Below are positions 42,607-51,779 of a stretch of DNA of 64,000 bases, one piece after another. Position 1 is the stretch's first letter. Every line of letters starts with the position of its first letter. Location of the stretch: NCBI RefSeq assembly GCF_000378205.1, contig NZ_KB899410.1, forward strand, positions 93,195 to 157,194. Reading direction: 5' to 3'. Source of the stretch: Sediminispirochaeta bajacaliforniensis DSM 16054 (GTDB lineage Bacteria > Spirochaetota > Spirochaetia > DSM-16054 > Sediminispirochaetaceae). The notes below the pieces were generated by a model. That model saw only the letters and a program-made list of their open reading frames with translations. It made no database searches and was not told the origin of the DNA. The position numbers and the translations under genes are program-made.

Positions 42607-44154
42607 CTAATGATAAAGCTTAACAAGGGTCTTGAGAGCCTCGTTCCAGCGTCTTCGTTTTTCCCTCCGCTGGTTATGGTCGAAATGAGGATGAAAGTGA
42701 TCATAACTCATCCTCATGCTTCCCAGTTCTTCCTCGCTTTTCCACACCCCCGCCCCCAACCCCGCAAGGGCAGCGGTTCCCCGGGCTGTCATATCGGTCT
42801 CATCGGGGCGTTCGACTTCATGACCGGAGAGATCGGCGATTGCCTGGAGAAGGACGTTGCTCCTGCTCACTCCGCCGTCTACCTTGATCCGGCGAATCGA
42901 CATACCGGTATCCTTTTCGATTCCTTCGAGAATATCGACAACCCTGTGTGCGATTCCCTCTAGTACGGCCCTTGCAACATGACGGCGGTGTGTCGACAAG
43001 GAGAGCCCGAAGATGGTCCCCCGTGCCTTCGGATTAAAGTAGGGAAACCGAATGCCTGCAGCGGTGGGCACAAAGATAACCCCTTCGGTATCATCACACT
43101 GGGAGGCATAATCGTTGAGCACCGCGGGTGTGTCGGAGAGCCCTATCCCGTTTCCCAGCCAGTCGATCAACCTTCCCGCCGTCGCTACCGATCCTTCGAG
43201 CATATATACCGGTTTTCCCCTTAGGGTCCAGGCGATCAGGGGAAAAAGCCCTCTGCGGGATACCTTGCCCTGCCTGCCTACGTTGATATCCACGAAGCTG
43301 CCGCTTCCCTGGCTGATTTTTACATCGCCGGGGGTGAAGCACCCGTGACCGAAAAGGGCCGCCATTTGATCGCCTATAAGCGCGGTTATGGGAATGGACG
43401 CACCGAAGCAGGATGGATCGGTAAGGCCGAATTGGTCCGCCGAGTTTTTGACTTCAGGCAGCATCCTCATAGGAATGGAAAAAAGCTTACAGAAAATGGC
43501 GTTCCATTTCATCTCAAAGGGGTTGTAGAGACTGGTCGCCGCAGCGTTGCTGGTATCGGTGGCATGCACCCTGTTTCCGGTAAGACGATAGAGAAACCAG
43601 GTTTCGATGGTCCCGAAAAGCAGGTCACCTCGTTTTGCCGCCTGCCTCAGTTCCGGACGCTGTTCAAAAAGCCAGCAGAGCCTCACCAGAACATGGTCGG
43701 TAACGAAAGAGAGCATGCCGGTTGCCGTAAGCATTGGGCTTCTGGTAATGAACCCGCCAACGGCAGCGGCAATTTTCATGCCGCTCCAGATGCATGATCG
43801 GTTCATTTTGAAGGCCTTATCTCCGGCGCGGACATCCGACCAGCTGATAAAGTTACATTGCGGCTTTCCGCTTTTTTTATCCCAGAGGCAAAAGGTGGCC
43901 CGTTGAACGGTAATACCTGCCCCCGCTATCTTTTCGGGAGGGATCGCAGCCTTGCTAAGGGCCTCCCGCCCGGCAGCCAGCAGGGCCTGGAAAAGTTCCT
44001 CGGGATCGTGCTCGACAGCACCTTGCTCACTCCGTATCTCGCTGGTTGTTCGGAAGGCTCTGGCAAGCTCATCCCCATTTTCTTTATAGATAATTGCCCG
44101 TATCGTCGTTCCTCCTGCGTCGAAAGCAAGAAGAAATCGTTGTTCGCTATCCAT
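42607..44154 (-). CDS. FGGY carbohydrate kinase, closest to glycerol kinase by motif
   Basis: A 515-aa cytoplasmic kinase. It has the phosphate-1 motif AFDAGGTTIRAI, the substrate region FISWSDVRAGD, GTIETWFLYRLTGNRVHATD (close to the glycerol-kinase GTIDTWLIWKLT pattern), GDQMAALFGHGCF and the C-terminal VDGGVSRSNVLLQ with GTAALAGLGAGVW. The active-site pattern suggests a polyol such as glycerol. An ADP-forming reaction making glycerol-3-phosphate would fit the flanking acyltransferases. It is longer and more divergent than standard GlpK around residues 120-160, so another polyol or a sugar is possible. No symbol is assigned. Confidence 0.75.
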   Translation of the reverse strand: MDSEQRFLLAFDAGGTTIRAIIYKENGDELARAFRTTSEIRSEQGAVEHDPEELFQALLAAGREALSKAAIPPEKIAGAGITVQRATFCLWDKKSGKPQCNFISWSDVRAGDKAFKMNRSCIWSGMKIAAAVGGFITRSPMLTATGMLSFVTDHVLVRLCWLFEQRPELRQAAKRGDLLFGTIETWFLYRLTGNRVHATDTSNAAATSLYNPFEMKWNAIFCKLFSIPMRMLPEVKNSADQFGLTDPSCFGASIPITALIGDQMAALFGHGCFTPGDVKISQGSGSFVDINVGRQGKVSRRGLFPLIAWTLRGKPVYMLEGSVATAGRLIDWLGNGIGLSDTPAVLNDYASQCDDTEGVIFVPTAAGIRFPYFNPKARGTIFGLSLSTHRRHVARAVLEGIAHRVVDILEGIEKDTGMSIRRIKVDGGVSRSNVLLQAIADLSGHEVERPDETDMTARGTAALAGLGAGVWKSEEELGSMRMSYDHFHPHFDHNQRREKRRRWNEALKTLVKLYH

Positions 44155-44161
44155 CTTCGTA

Positions 44162-44830
44162 TTATACCCGAAAACGATGGATTCGCCAGGAGCGCTTTCG
44201 GGCGATCCTTCTGAGGGCCCTGTCCGGATTGACGACCTGGGGGTCCTTTACCTTGTCCAGTAAAGGGAGATCGTACATGCTGTCGCTGTAGAAGGAGCAG
44301 ATACCGACCGGTATCTCAAGTTCCCGGAGCAAGCGGTCCACCTTGTGAAGTTTTCCTTTGCCGAAGGCCGGTCCTTCGATAAAATCACCGGTGCAGAGAC
44401 CGGATTCATCGGCCTGGAGCCTTGTCGCCACGAAATGATCGGCCTTCGTGGCCTCGACGATGGGAGCAATCAGTATGTCGAGGCTGCTGGATGCAAGGAT
44501 AATAATCCTACCCTTATTGCGTTCTTCCTCGATTCTTTGAAGTGCCTGTGAGAAGATCCGGGCCTGTATGAGTTGCCGATAACGTCCTCGAGCTATATGT
44601 TCAAGTTTTTCGATAGCCATACCGCGAATCGGAAGCATTTTTTTCCCAATATCCTGAAAGGAAAAGATCCCGAAACGATATTTCACTATTTCAATTGGGA
44701 CCCGGAATACAAGCGAAAGGGGAATGATTCCTGCCTTGAATGCCTCAAGGAGGAATGCGGCACCGGTGGAGCCGCGAAGAAGGGTATGGTCGACATCAAA
44801 GATAGCCGCTTCCTTTTGCCGCTCACTCAC
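44162..44830 (-). CDS. HAD-IB family phosphatase
   Basis: A 222-aa HAD hydrolase. Motif I is FDVDHTLL (nucleophile Asp and acid-base Asp near residue 11), motif II ASSSLDI, and the C-terminal metal motif is YSDSMYDLPLL. It belongs with SerB-like HAD-IB enzymes, which in many bacteria are fused or adjacent to PlsC acyltransferases and act on phospho-lipids or phosphoserine. Its start overlaps the acyltransferase stop by eight bases, giving translational coupling. The substrate is inferred only from context. Confidence 0.82.
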   Translation of the reverse strand: MSERQKEAAIFDVDHTLLRGSTGAAFLLEAFKAGIIPLSLVFRVPIEIVKYRFGIFSFQDIGKKMLPIRGMAIEKLEHIARGRYRQLIQARIFSQALQRIEEERNKGRIIILASSSLDILIAPIVEATKADHFVATRLQADESGLCTGDFIEGPAFGKGKLHKVDRLLRELEIPVGICSFYSDSMYDLPLLDKVKDPQVVNPDRALRRIARKRSWRIHRFRV

Positions 44831-45518
44831 TGGCGGGAACCTCCCTGAGCCAATGAAAGCCGTCGCGGCGGCATTGCGTAACCGCTTCGGCGTAATAGCC
44901 GTGGTAGTGCTCCGGCATCATCATAGCGAGGCTGGCCATGAGTTCGTTAAGTGCTGCCTTCCGTTTGCTTCCCGTCACGGTCTGTCCGTGAAAATCGACC
45001 TTGATCGGTACACCGACCTTGAAGGTCACATCCGTTCTTCGAAGATGTTTCCAGTTATCCCAAAAGGCTTCGCCTCCAAAATGGGCCACAGGAAGAATCG
45101 GACTTTTGTTCCTGACCGCCAGAGAGATAACTCCCGCATGGGCCTCTTGAAGCACTCCGTCGCTGCTTCTGGTTCCCTCCGGGGCAAGCATGATGATTCC
45201 TCCGTTTTTAAGGTGCTCGCTTGCCTGTTTTAATGCCGACAGATCCACTCCCGATCGATCGATTGGAATTGCCTCCCATATTCGCGCAAGAAATCCTAAG
45301 AAAGGGGTATCCCAGGTCTCTTTTTTGACGAGCCCAAGGGCCGGGCGGGGAGTGGTATAGAGATGCATGAGCGGAACTTCAAGAAAATTAATATGGTTTA
45401 CCATGATGATAAGGGGACCGGCCGAGGGCACCATATCCAGCTGGCTTGCATCGATCCTGCATAATCCTCGAAGAATCGTCTTAAGAACAGGGTCTACAAT
45501 TCGAGCCGCTTTTGTCAC
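44823..45518 (-). CDS. PlsC-like acyltransferase with an HX4E catalytic motif
   Basis: A 231-aa member of the lysophospholipid acyltransferase family. The usual HX4D motif reads NHINFLE here, with glutamate replacing the catalytic aspartate. The phosphate-binding block is APEGTRSSDG, close to FPEGTRS. No strong transmembrane helix is present. It overlaps both neighbours (lipid kinase upstream, HAD downstream) by four to eight bases. Glutamate could still polarise the histidine, so an active enzyme with altered acceptor preference is likely. Confidence 0.8.
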   Translation of the reverse strand: MTKAARIVDPVLKTILRGLCRIDASQLDMVPSAGPLIIMVNHINFLEVPLMHLYTTPRPALGLVKKETWDTPFLGFLARIWEAIPIDRSGVDLSALKQASEHLKNGGIIMLAPEGTRSSDGVLQEAHAGVISLAVRNKSPILPVAHFGGEAFWDNWKHLRRTDVTFKVGVPIKVDFHGQTVTGSKRKAALNELMASLAMMMPEHYHGYYAEAVTQCRRDGFHWLREVPASE

Positions 45519-46459
45519 CGATGCTCTCCTAAGCAGGAAGGGGGAGCAAAGATGGAAAGGGCCCCGGGAAAGAGCTTAATTTCCAAATGACGGCCGTCGG
45601 TGCAGATCGTTTCGCCGTCGGCATGACATACAAGTCCTCCCTCCTGTGCCGTGATGGAAAATGCCGCTGAACGTTCGGTCGTGATCGCCCTGTGGCCGGC
45701 TTGCGTCCCTTTGATGTATCTGATAATCAAACCTGCCATTTCGAGTCGTGTCAGCGCTTTGCTGGTCATGCAAAGATCCAGAAGCCCATCATCGCTCATG
45801 CCGTCCGGCGCCATAAAAAAGGTCCCGCCCATTCGTTTCCCATTGAGAATACTTATCTGGTTCGCCTGCGTCTGGATTTCTTGATCGTTAAAAAGGAGGC
45901 GAATCTTCGGAGGAGGGGGGAATCGAAGAAAGGTCTTTACGGCGCCGATTACATACGCGGCAAATCCGTGGACATGCTTTAGCTTGGCCGCTTCCAGTCC
46001 GACCATGGTGTCGAACCCAATCCCGATACCGTTTCCGAAGTAGCGCCCCTCGGGATAGAACCCGCCTTCTATGCATCCCACATCGAGGGGGCGGGGGGGA
46101 AGCGTCGCAATCATTGTACAGGCCTCGTGAAAATCGGCGGGTACACCGGCACCATAGGAAAAATCGTTTCCCCGTCCGACAGGGAGGACCCCGAAGGCCG
46201 GAGGCGTTTCTCCTCGGTCGACGATCCTCATCAGACCGTTTATCACCTCGTTACAGGTCCCATCGCCTCCCGCCGCTATCACGACATCGAAGCCTTCCTC
46301 ATAGGCGCATTCGGCAAGATATGCCGCGTCCATAACTCCCGCTGTCAGGGAGACGGAAAAGTCAAACCCAAGCCGCTTCAAGGCCTTTTCCACCTCCGGC
46401 TCAAGAGTAAGGGCCCGGCCCTTGCCTGCAACCGGATTCAGTATGACCTTGTAGCGCAT
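45515..46459 (-). CDS. Diacylglycerol kinase-like lipid kinase (DAGK_cat, YegS/DgkB type)
   Basis: A 314-aa soluble lipid kinase. It has NPVAGKGRA at the N-terminus, the nucleotide-binding motif AAGGDGTCNEVINGLM near residue 63, LPVGRGNDFSYGAG, and the C-terminal FMAPDGMSDDGLLDLCM. It would phosphorylate diacylglycerol or a sphingoid/isoprenoid lipid at the membrane surface, returning it to phosphatidate. Overlap of four bases with the second acyltransferase supports joint production. No signal peptide. Confidence 0.87.
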   Translation of the reverse strand: MRYKVILNPVAGKGRALTLEPEVEKALKRLGFDFSVSLTAGVMDAAYLAECAYEEGFDVVIAAGGDGTCNEVINGLMRIVDRGETPPAFGVLPVGRGNDFSYGAGVPADFHEACTMIATLPPRPLDVGCIEGGFYPEGRYFGNGIGIGFDTMVGLEAAKLKHVHGFAAYVIGAVKTFLRFPPPPKIRLLFNDQEIQTQANQISILNGKRMGGTFFMAPDGMSDDGLLDLCMTSKALTRLEMAGLIIRYIKGTQAGHRAITTERSAAFSITAQEGGLVCHADGETICTDGRHLEIKLFPGALSIFAPPSCLGEHR

Positions 46460-46472
46460 CCACCACCCCCGG

Positions 46473-48098
46473 CTATTTTTTGAAGAGCTTCCGCTTAATG
46501 CGGGAGATGATGCTCTTTTTTTGCTTCTTTTTACCAGCCTCTTTGCTGTTCGACGTCGAAGAAACTACCTTGAAATCCTCTCCGTACTTCTGACGGTACA
46601 TTTCCAACCGCTTTTCGACCGGGGCCTTTCTGTCCGGATTCTTGTACTGCGGCTTTCTCTCTTTTCTCTCCGACGGGGCTGATGAGGGGCGGCCTGCCGT
46701 GGCCGGTTTTCGAGTGTTCGGTCTGCTTTTGGACCCACTATTTTTCTTCGGCTGATTGCTTCGCCGTCCGGCCTCGTTACTGCGTTGCGGAGAGGCTGAA
46801 TTTCGGCGGGGAGCCGAGGGTTCCTGACCTCGATGGGCATCGCGGCCTCCTGATTCCTTTCTCCTTCCCTTTGTACCCTGCTGGAACGTGCGTCCCTTGC
46901 TCCTTGCCCCTGAAGAAGATGCTCTTCTGTATTCGGATCGGAAATCAGTCCCCGCACTTTTGTCCTCGAGAAAGAGTGTATCGTCGGCCCATTCGACAGG
47001 GATCTTTTGTTCGAGCAGCTGTTCTATGGGCTCGAGACCATAGACGTAGCGTTCGCAAGCCAGGGTTATGGCCCTTCCGCTTTTTCCCGCCCGTGCGGTC
47101 CTTCCAATTCGATGTACATAGCTTTCGGGGTCTTCGGGGATATCGTAGTTGATCACCATTGCAAGGTCGTCCACATGCAGGCCCCTTGCCGCAACGTCCG
47201 TTGCCACCAGAAAACGGATTTCACCATGTTTGACACGGTCTATGGTGGAAAGCCGTTTTTTCTGCGGCAGATCACCCATGAGAAATTTGGCGGCATAACC
47301 ATTTCGCGAGAGACGCTTTGCCACCTCAACGGCAGTCACCTTCATGTTGGTAAAAATGATGGCGTTGGGCGGGTCGTACTTTTTCAGCAACCCCAACATA
47401 AGAGAGAATTTCTTTCCCCCTTCCACATGGTAGAGTTCCTGAGTGATCTCCCGAACCGTAATATGCTCGGGTTCGATGGAAACTTCTACCGGCATATTCA
47501 TATGCTCCCAGGCAACATTAAGCACCTTGGTTCCGAGGGTAGCACTGAAAAGCAGGGTCATCCTCTTCTCCCGGGGGCCCATCATCTTCAGCATACGGCG
47601 AATATCGGGGTAGAATCCCATATCAAACAGCCGATCGGCTTCATCGATCACGACGGTTCCGATGGTGGTAAAATCAATCTTCCTGTTTTGCCCGAAATCG
47701 ATAAGCCGTCCGGGGGTCCCGATATAAAGATCGACCCCCTTTTGCAGGGCCTCTTCCTGTTGTTTATAACCGACACCGCCGTAGAAACAGCCGATATTCA
47801 TACCCATATGGGCTCCGAGAAGTTTTGCCTCATCCTCAATCTGGACGGCAAGTTCCCTGGTGGGGGAGATGATCATCGTACTCCGCCGTTCTTCCGGTTT
47901 TGTGGTGCACCACCGCTGAAAAATGGTAACGAGAAAGGCTGCGGTTTTTCCCGATCCTGTTTGCGACTGGACCGTAACGTCTTTTCCCTGAAGTGTCTCT
48001 TTCAGGGTTGCTTCCTGTACGGGCATACATGCTTCAAAGCCCGCGTCTTTGATGCCCGCAAGGACATCTTCGTGTAAGTTAAACTCTTCGAATTTCAT
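46473..48098 (-). CDS. DEAD-box RNA helicase, RhlE/RhlB-like
   Basis: A 541-aa ATP-dependent RNA helicase. It has the Q motif region (FEACMPVQEATL), motif I SQTGSGKT, motif II DEAD, SAT, motif V ATDVAARGLH and motif VI HRIGRTARAG. After ~380 the protein has a long, basic, Arg/Ser/Gly/Lys-rich tail ending IKRKLFKK, likely an unstructured RNA-binding extension. Such enzymes remodel ribosome assembly intermediates or mRNA. It sits between the uracil glycosylase and the lipid genes with short gaps, and may simply be co-transcribed. Confidence 0.92.
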   Translation of the reverse strand: MKFEEFNLHEDVLAGIKDAGFEACMPVQEATLKETLQGKDVTVQSQTGSGKTAAFLVTIFQRWCTTKPEERRSTMIISPTRELAVQIEDEAKLLGAHMGMNIGCFYGGVGYKQQEEALQKGVDLYIGTPGRLIDFGQNRKIDFTTIGTVVIDEADRLFDMGFYPDIRRMLKMMGPREKRMTLLFSATLGTKVLNVAWEHMNMPVEVSIEPEHITVREITQELYHVEGGKKFSLMLGLLKKYDPPNAIIFTNMKVTAVEVAKRLSRNGYAAKFLMGDLPQKKRLSTIDRVKHGEIRFLVATDVAARGLHVDDLAMVINYDIPEDPESYVHRIGRTARAGKSGRAITLACERYVYGLEPIEQLLEQKIPVEWADDTLFLEDKSAGTDFRSEYRRASSSGARSKGRTFQQGTKGRRKESGGRDAHRGQEPSAPRRNSASPQRSNEAGRRSNQPKKNSGSKSRPNTRKPATAGRPSSAPSERKERKPQYKNPDRKAPVEKRLEMYRQKYGEDFKVVSSTSNSKEAGKKKQKKSIISRIKRKLFKK

Positions 48099-48126
48099 TG
48101 TGCATCACTATACGCTATTTCCTTAC

Positions 48127-48873
48127 TTATTCACAGACCCAGACCCCTATGGCCTCCAAGTGTTTGCTAGCCTGACCGGCCCAGCCACGATTTGCCGCGG
48201 GACTTGCCGGGCTTGGATGAAGGACCGAGGCTATCGTTTTACCCATTGCACCTGCTACTCGTATGAAAGCCTTTTCCGCGTATTTACCGATGCCGATCAG
48301 ATATTCGGCACCGGTAATCTCGATAACCCGCTTCAGGTGAATATCGCACGCCTCCTGCAGCCGATTCCGTTCCTCTTTCGGCAGTTTGTCCGGGGTCTTA
48401 TTTCTTCCTGAGGGCTCCAAAAAGATAAGCGGGCAGTAGTTTACAATAAGATGATCCCGAAAGAAGTCGTCGGGACCGTTAAATCGTTCTTTCATAAGAC
48501 CCCAGAGCCTGAGGCCGCTTACCTCACTTCGCCTGCAGTCGAATCCCTCAATCGGCCGTTTGGGATGTTGCTCCCTCGGTTTCTTTATCCTGCCGTCGAT
48601 GCCGAGCCAGTTTTTAACGGTTTCAACCTCTCCAAAGGGTACTCCGGTCTGGGCCATTCCCCATGGACCCGGATTCATTCCGAGAAAGAGTGTCTTTTTT
48701 TTCCCGCCTCCGTAGCGGTCGATATAGGCGGCAAAGGGCTCCCATGCATAGTCGAGGGGATTGTAGATCACCGCCCCAGGGGGACGGCTGAATGCCATAC
48801 TGTCCACCTGGCGACTAAGCAGTTTAGCCGCCTCCTGTAATGCCTTACTTTCCTGCTTCACAATAATGCTCAC
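48127..48873 (-). CDS. SMUG1-like uracil-DNA glycosylase
   Basis: A 248-aa DNA-repair enzyme that removes uracil and oxidised pyrimidines. The catalytic motif LGMNPGPWGMAQTGVPFGEV near residue 85 is the SMUG1 pattern, and the C-terminal LHPSPASPAANRGW matches the HPSP minor-groove loop. SMUG1 enzymes are common in animals but patchy in bacteria, so this is a notable family choice. The GTG at 48873 directly abuts the cyclase stop. A 28-base gap leads to the helicase. Confidence 0.9.
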   Translation of the reverse strand: MSIIVKQESKALQEAAKLLSRQVDSMAFSRPPGAVIYNPLDYAWEPFAAYIDRYGGGKKKTLFLGMNPGPWGMAQTGVPFGEVETVKNWLGIDGRIKKPREQHPKRPIEGFDCRRSEVSGLRLWGLMKERFNGPDDFFRDHLIVNYCPLIFLEPSGRNKTPDKLPKEERNRLQEACDIHLKRVIEITGAEYLIGIGKYAEKAFIRVAGAMGKTIASVLHPSPASPAANRGWAGQASKHLEAIGVWVCE

Positions 48874-51597
48874 TTATTTCAGGGTAAGATTAAAGACCCC
48901 GTCCCACTCCTTCGGAGGTGGTGTCTTCATGAATTTCTCCGCACGATCGATAAAAAAGAGGGAAGGACCGTCGCCTGGAATCATCTTTAAAACCCGGGAA
49001 AACATGTTTTTAGCCCCTTCCCAGTCCCAGGCCTCGAAAAGGTTCATCCCCCTGTCGAATAGTTCAAGCCCTTCTCCTATGTTGTCGTCGATATGGCTTG
49101 TTTCTTCAACCAATTCGTAGAGACGTACCGGGGTGTTGATTCCGACCACCCGTACCCTGTCGAGTTTACGGACGACAAATTCCTCTCTGAATCCCTTTCT
49201 CGTTTCTTCGCTGATAAGAATCCATGTACCGTATCTTTTGTTTACCCCTTCGAGTCGCGCGGCAAGGTTTACGGCATTTCCCATGATGGTGTAGTCCATT
49301 TTCTGGAGAGTCCCCATATTACCCACAACCATCTCTCCGGTGTTGATGCCGATCCTCGTCATAAGGGGGCCTGGAGCCATCTTCTCATCAAGAAAACGTT
49401 TATTCAACTCCTTTTCCACCCGCTTCATCCGTATCGCCGAGTGACAGGCCCTCCACGCATGGTCCTGATAATCAACAGGCGCTCCGAAAAAGGCGATGAT
49501 GGCGTCTCCTTCGTATTTGTCAATGGTTCCGAACTGTTCCAAAATAATATCGCTCATACCGGTCAGATAGTTGTTGAGCAGGGTTACCAGTTCGGTCGGA
49601 TCAAGCTGTTCGCTGATCGTGGAAAATCCTCTGATATCGGTGAACATGGCAGTGAGCCGTTTCTTTTCTCCTCCGAGGTTGAGCCGTTCCGGTTCATCAA
49701 TCAGCTGATTGATTACTTCGTTCGACAGGTAATGACCGAAGGCCGTTCGCAAGAAGCTCTTTTCGCCCTCGGTTTTCAAAAACTTGATAAGGGAAATGGA
49801 GAGGAAGGTGATGGAAATCATCAACAAGGGCGTTAGGAGCGGAAGATACCAGCCGAGGCTAAGAAAGAGGATGAGTCCCGCACCGAAGGTTCCGAGTATG
49901 AAGGCGATCCCCACGAGAATGGAAGGCAGCGGCGAGAGACGCCTGATGAGAAGGGAAAGCAGCAGGGTGAAAAGCAGTGCTATGGCCACCCCTGCGGACA
50001 GAGGCAGCTCCCGAAGGAAATCCTTCTGAAGAATCGTATTGACGACGGCCGCGTGGGTTCCGACGTTCATATATTCCTTCGCAAAGGGATTTACGCCGAT
50101 ATCGGTGGTTGATATTCCGGTGTGACCGATGATGACGAAGGCCCCGGAAAGCTCTTTCGAAAGGCTCTCCCGTATCGCCGATAGCTTTGAAATATCGGTT
50201 GCTATTGCGGCAAAGGAGTCCGTAACTTCCGCCTTGATCGCCTCGTATTCCTTTTTCTGCTCTTCGTTCAGCTGGCCGGAGGAAAGGAGCCGATCGATTT
50301 CACCTATGATGGCACGCTCTGTGTCTCCGGCTATGAGGGCCGTACATTCCTCAAAGAACTGCTTGCGAACTTCACGATATTCGTCGACCTTTGAGCGGTC
50401 TTGTATACCCTCCTTGCCCGCTTCGGCGAGCAGATCTTCCTTCAGCTGTTCCGCATAGCGATAAAGATCCATGGGGGGCGCCTGGCCCTTGTAGAAATCG
50501 AGATATCCCGCCTCTTCCATAATCTTCAGATTCGCAACAATCTGCTCTTCCAGCCGGCCGTGTACCACCAGGTTGTTATAGGAGAGATGTCGAAAACTGT
50601 CGTCGAAAATTTTCGGCGGCCAATTAATAAGCATCCTTCCCTTGCCATCAAGGGGGATCGTGACACTTTCTTTCTCCCCCTTGAGGGTGATGCTTCCCGG
50701 CTTCGCGATGATCTGCGGATTTCCAAGCCGCTTCAGCAGGGGGACAAAGGCGAGCTGACCGAAATACTTCCCATCGTATTCCGCCAGGAGATCGATTCTC
50801 CGCCGTACACCATCATTGTCGACCACAACATTGGGAAAACCGGCCCCTGCCGCTTTCGATAGAAGTTTCATAATCGCCGGCTGGACTGAAGGGCCCTGCA
50901 AAGAGGGGGTATAGGCTCCTTCTATACGGATGTTTTTCAGGCTCACATGCTCTTTTACATAGTTTTTCAGGTCGTCGCTGACCTTTGCCAGCTCAACCTC
51001 GTTGGGCAGCATATTTACCGTTATCCAGCCGTTCCCAAAAAAGTTGAGGGCCTGGCCGAGGTATGCGTCGTTGTCCCGGGAGATGGAACGAACCGCATCC
51101 AGCAGCAGTTTCATGACCTGTTGGTTGATGCCCTTCAGATCGGAGATATAGCTCTCGGCCCCATTGAGGGGAATATCGCCGTTGACCAGGGCCGTAAAAA
51201 AGGCAGTGACGTTTTCTCCGAGAACCGAGAAGTTTTCCTGAAACAGGGCGGGAATCTTCTGCTCGAGATAGCGGGAGTCGATTCCCAGGGGGCTTTTGTC
51301 CACATACTCGATATCGAAAACCGCCGCTTCGGCATCGAATTCGCTGAGAAGGATCAGCCCGTCTGCTACCACACTTCTGCTCCATGGCCAGGTTCCCACC
51401 TGGGCAATGGCGAGATCATCGATATCGAGGAGCAAAATCGAATTATCCTCTTTCACAGCTGGTTTGAGATGCATGAAAAGATCGAAAATGCGCCTGTCGC
51501 CGTTCTGCATCTGCGGCAGTAACATCACAGATGTTACCAGAGCGGCAACGATAAGCGGAATAAGATAGTAAAGTCGAAAGACGCTATTCTTTCGCAT
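48874..51597 (-). CDS. CHASE2-domain membrane adenylate/guanylate cyclase
   Basis: A 907-aa class III cyclase. An N-terminal transmembrane helix, a large periplasmic CHASE2 domain (~30-535, with ILLLDIDDLAIAQVGTWPWS and FVIIGHTGISTTDIG), three transmembrane helices (~535-625) and the catalytic domain (~665-850) follow in order. The metal aspartates are in FTDIRGF and EGDAIIAFFG, and NAVNLAARLEG is conserved. It makes cyclic nucleotide in response to a periplasmic signal. An unusual helical insert occurs in CHASE2 near 380-490. It is divergent from a FecR-domain gene cluster, an association seen for CHASE2 proteins elsewhere. Confidence 0.92.
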   Translation of the reverse strand: MRKNSVFRLYYLIPLIVAALVTSVMLLPQMQNGDRRIFDLFMHLKPAVKEDNSILLLDIDDLAIAQVGTWPWSRSVVADGLILLSEFDAEAAVFDIEYVDKSPLGIDSRYLEQKIPALFQENFSVLGENVTAFFTALVNGDIPLNGAESYISDLKGINQQVMKLLLDAVRSISRDNDAYLGQALNFFGNGWITVNMLPNEVELAKVSDDLKNYVKEHVSLKNIRIEGAYTPSLQGPSVQPAIMKLLSKAAGAGFPNVVVDNDGVRRRIDLLAEYDGKYFGQLAFVPLLKRLGNPQIIAKPGSITLKGEKESVTIPLDGKGRMLINWPPKIFDDSFRHLSYNNLVVHGRLEEQIVANLKIMEEAGYLDFYKGQAPPMDLYRYAEQLKEDLLAEAGKEGIQDRSKVDEYREVRKQFFEECTALIAGDTERAIIGEIDRLLSSGQLNEEQKKEYEAIKAEVTDSFAAIATDISKLSAIRESLSKELSGAFVIIGHTGISTTDIGVNPFAKEYMNVGTHAAVVNTILQKDFLRELPLSAGVAIALLFTLLLSLLIRRLSPLPSILVGIAFILGTFGAGLILFLSLGWYLPLLTPLLMISITFLSISLIKFLKTEGEKSFLRTAFGHYLSNEVINQLIDEPERLNLGGEKKRLTAMFTDIRGFSTISEQLDPTELVTLLNNYLTGMSDIILEQFGTIDKYEGDAIIAFFGAPVDYQDHAWRACHSAIRMKRVEKELNKRFLDEKMAPGPLMTRIGINTGEMVVGNMGTLQKMDYTIMGNAVNLAARLEGVNKRYGTWILISEETRKGFREEFVVRKLDRVRVVGINTPVRLYELVEETSHIDDNIGEGLELFDRGMNLFEAWDWEGAKNMFSRVLKMIPGDGPSLFFIDRAEKFMKTPPPKEWDGVFNLTLK

Positions 51598-51658
51598 GAA
51601 TGGACCTCCGAGACAGGGATAATCGGCTCTAAGTATAGACTGATTTTGCTCATTTTGC

Positions 51659-51688
51659 TTGGAATCAATGCAATAAATGTACTATACT
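51659..51688 (+). promoter_or_regulatory. Putative sigma-70 promoter of the FecR cluster
   Basis: TTGGAA (51659-51664) and TATACT (51683-51688) are separated by 18 bases, placing the RNA start near 51695, about 85 bases before the first gene. A second TATACT lies at about 51713-51718. The 183-base intergenic region must also hold the divergent cyclase promoter. Confidence 0.45.
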
Positions 51689-51779
51689 AAGCAGGGTAAT
51701 AGTATACTTGGTAACGAGTTACTGTTCTTTTATCTCTTGAATATCCATAATATCCAGAATTGTCATCTTAGGAGGAGCT

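Noticed and set aside
42607-44154. FGGY kinase as the xylulokinase partner of xylA
   Set aside because: It is nearly 20 kb from xylA in a phospholipid operon and its GTIETWFLYRLTG/HATD motifs are closer to glycerol kinase.
47007-48077. 356-codon plus-strand frame
   Set aside because: Exact antisense of the DEAD-box helicase; the real protein has all helicase motifs.
49093-49836. 247-codon plus-strand frame
   Set aside because: Antisense to the CHASE2 cyclase catalytic domain.
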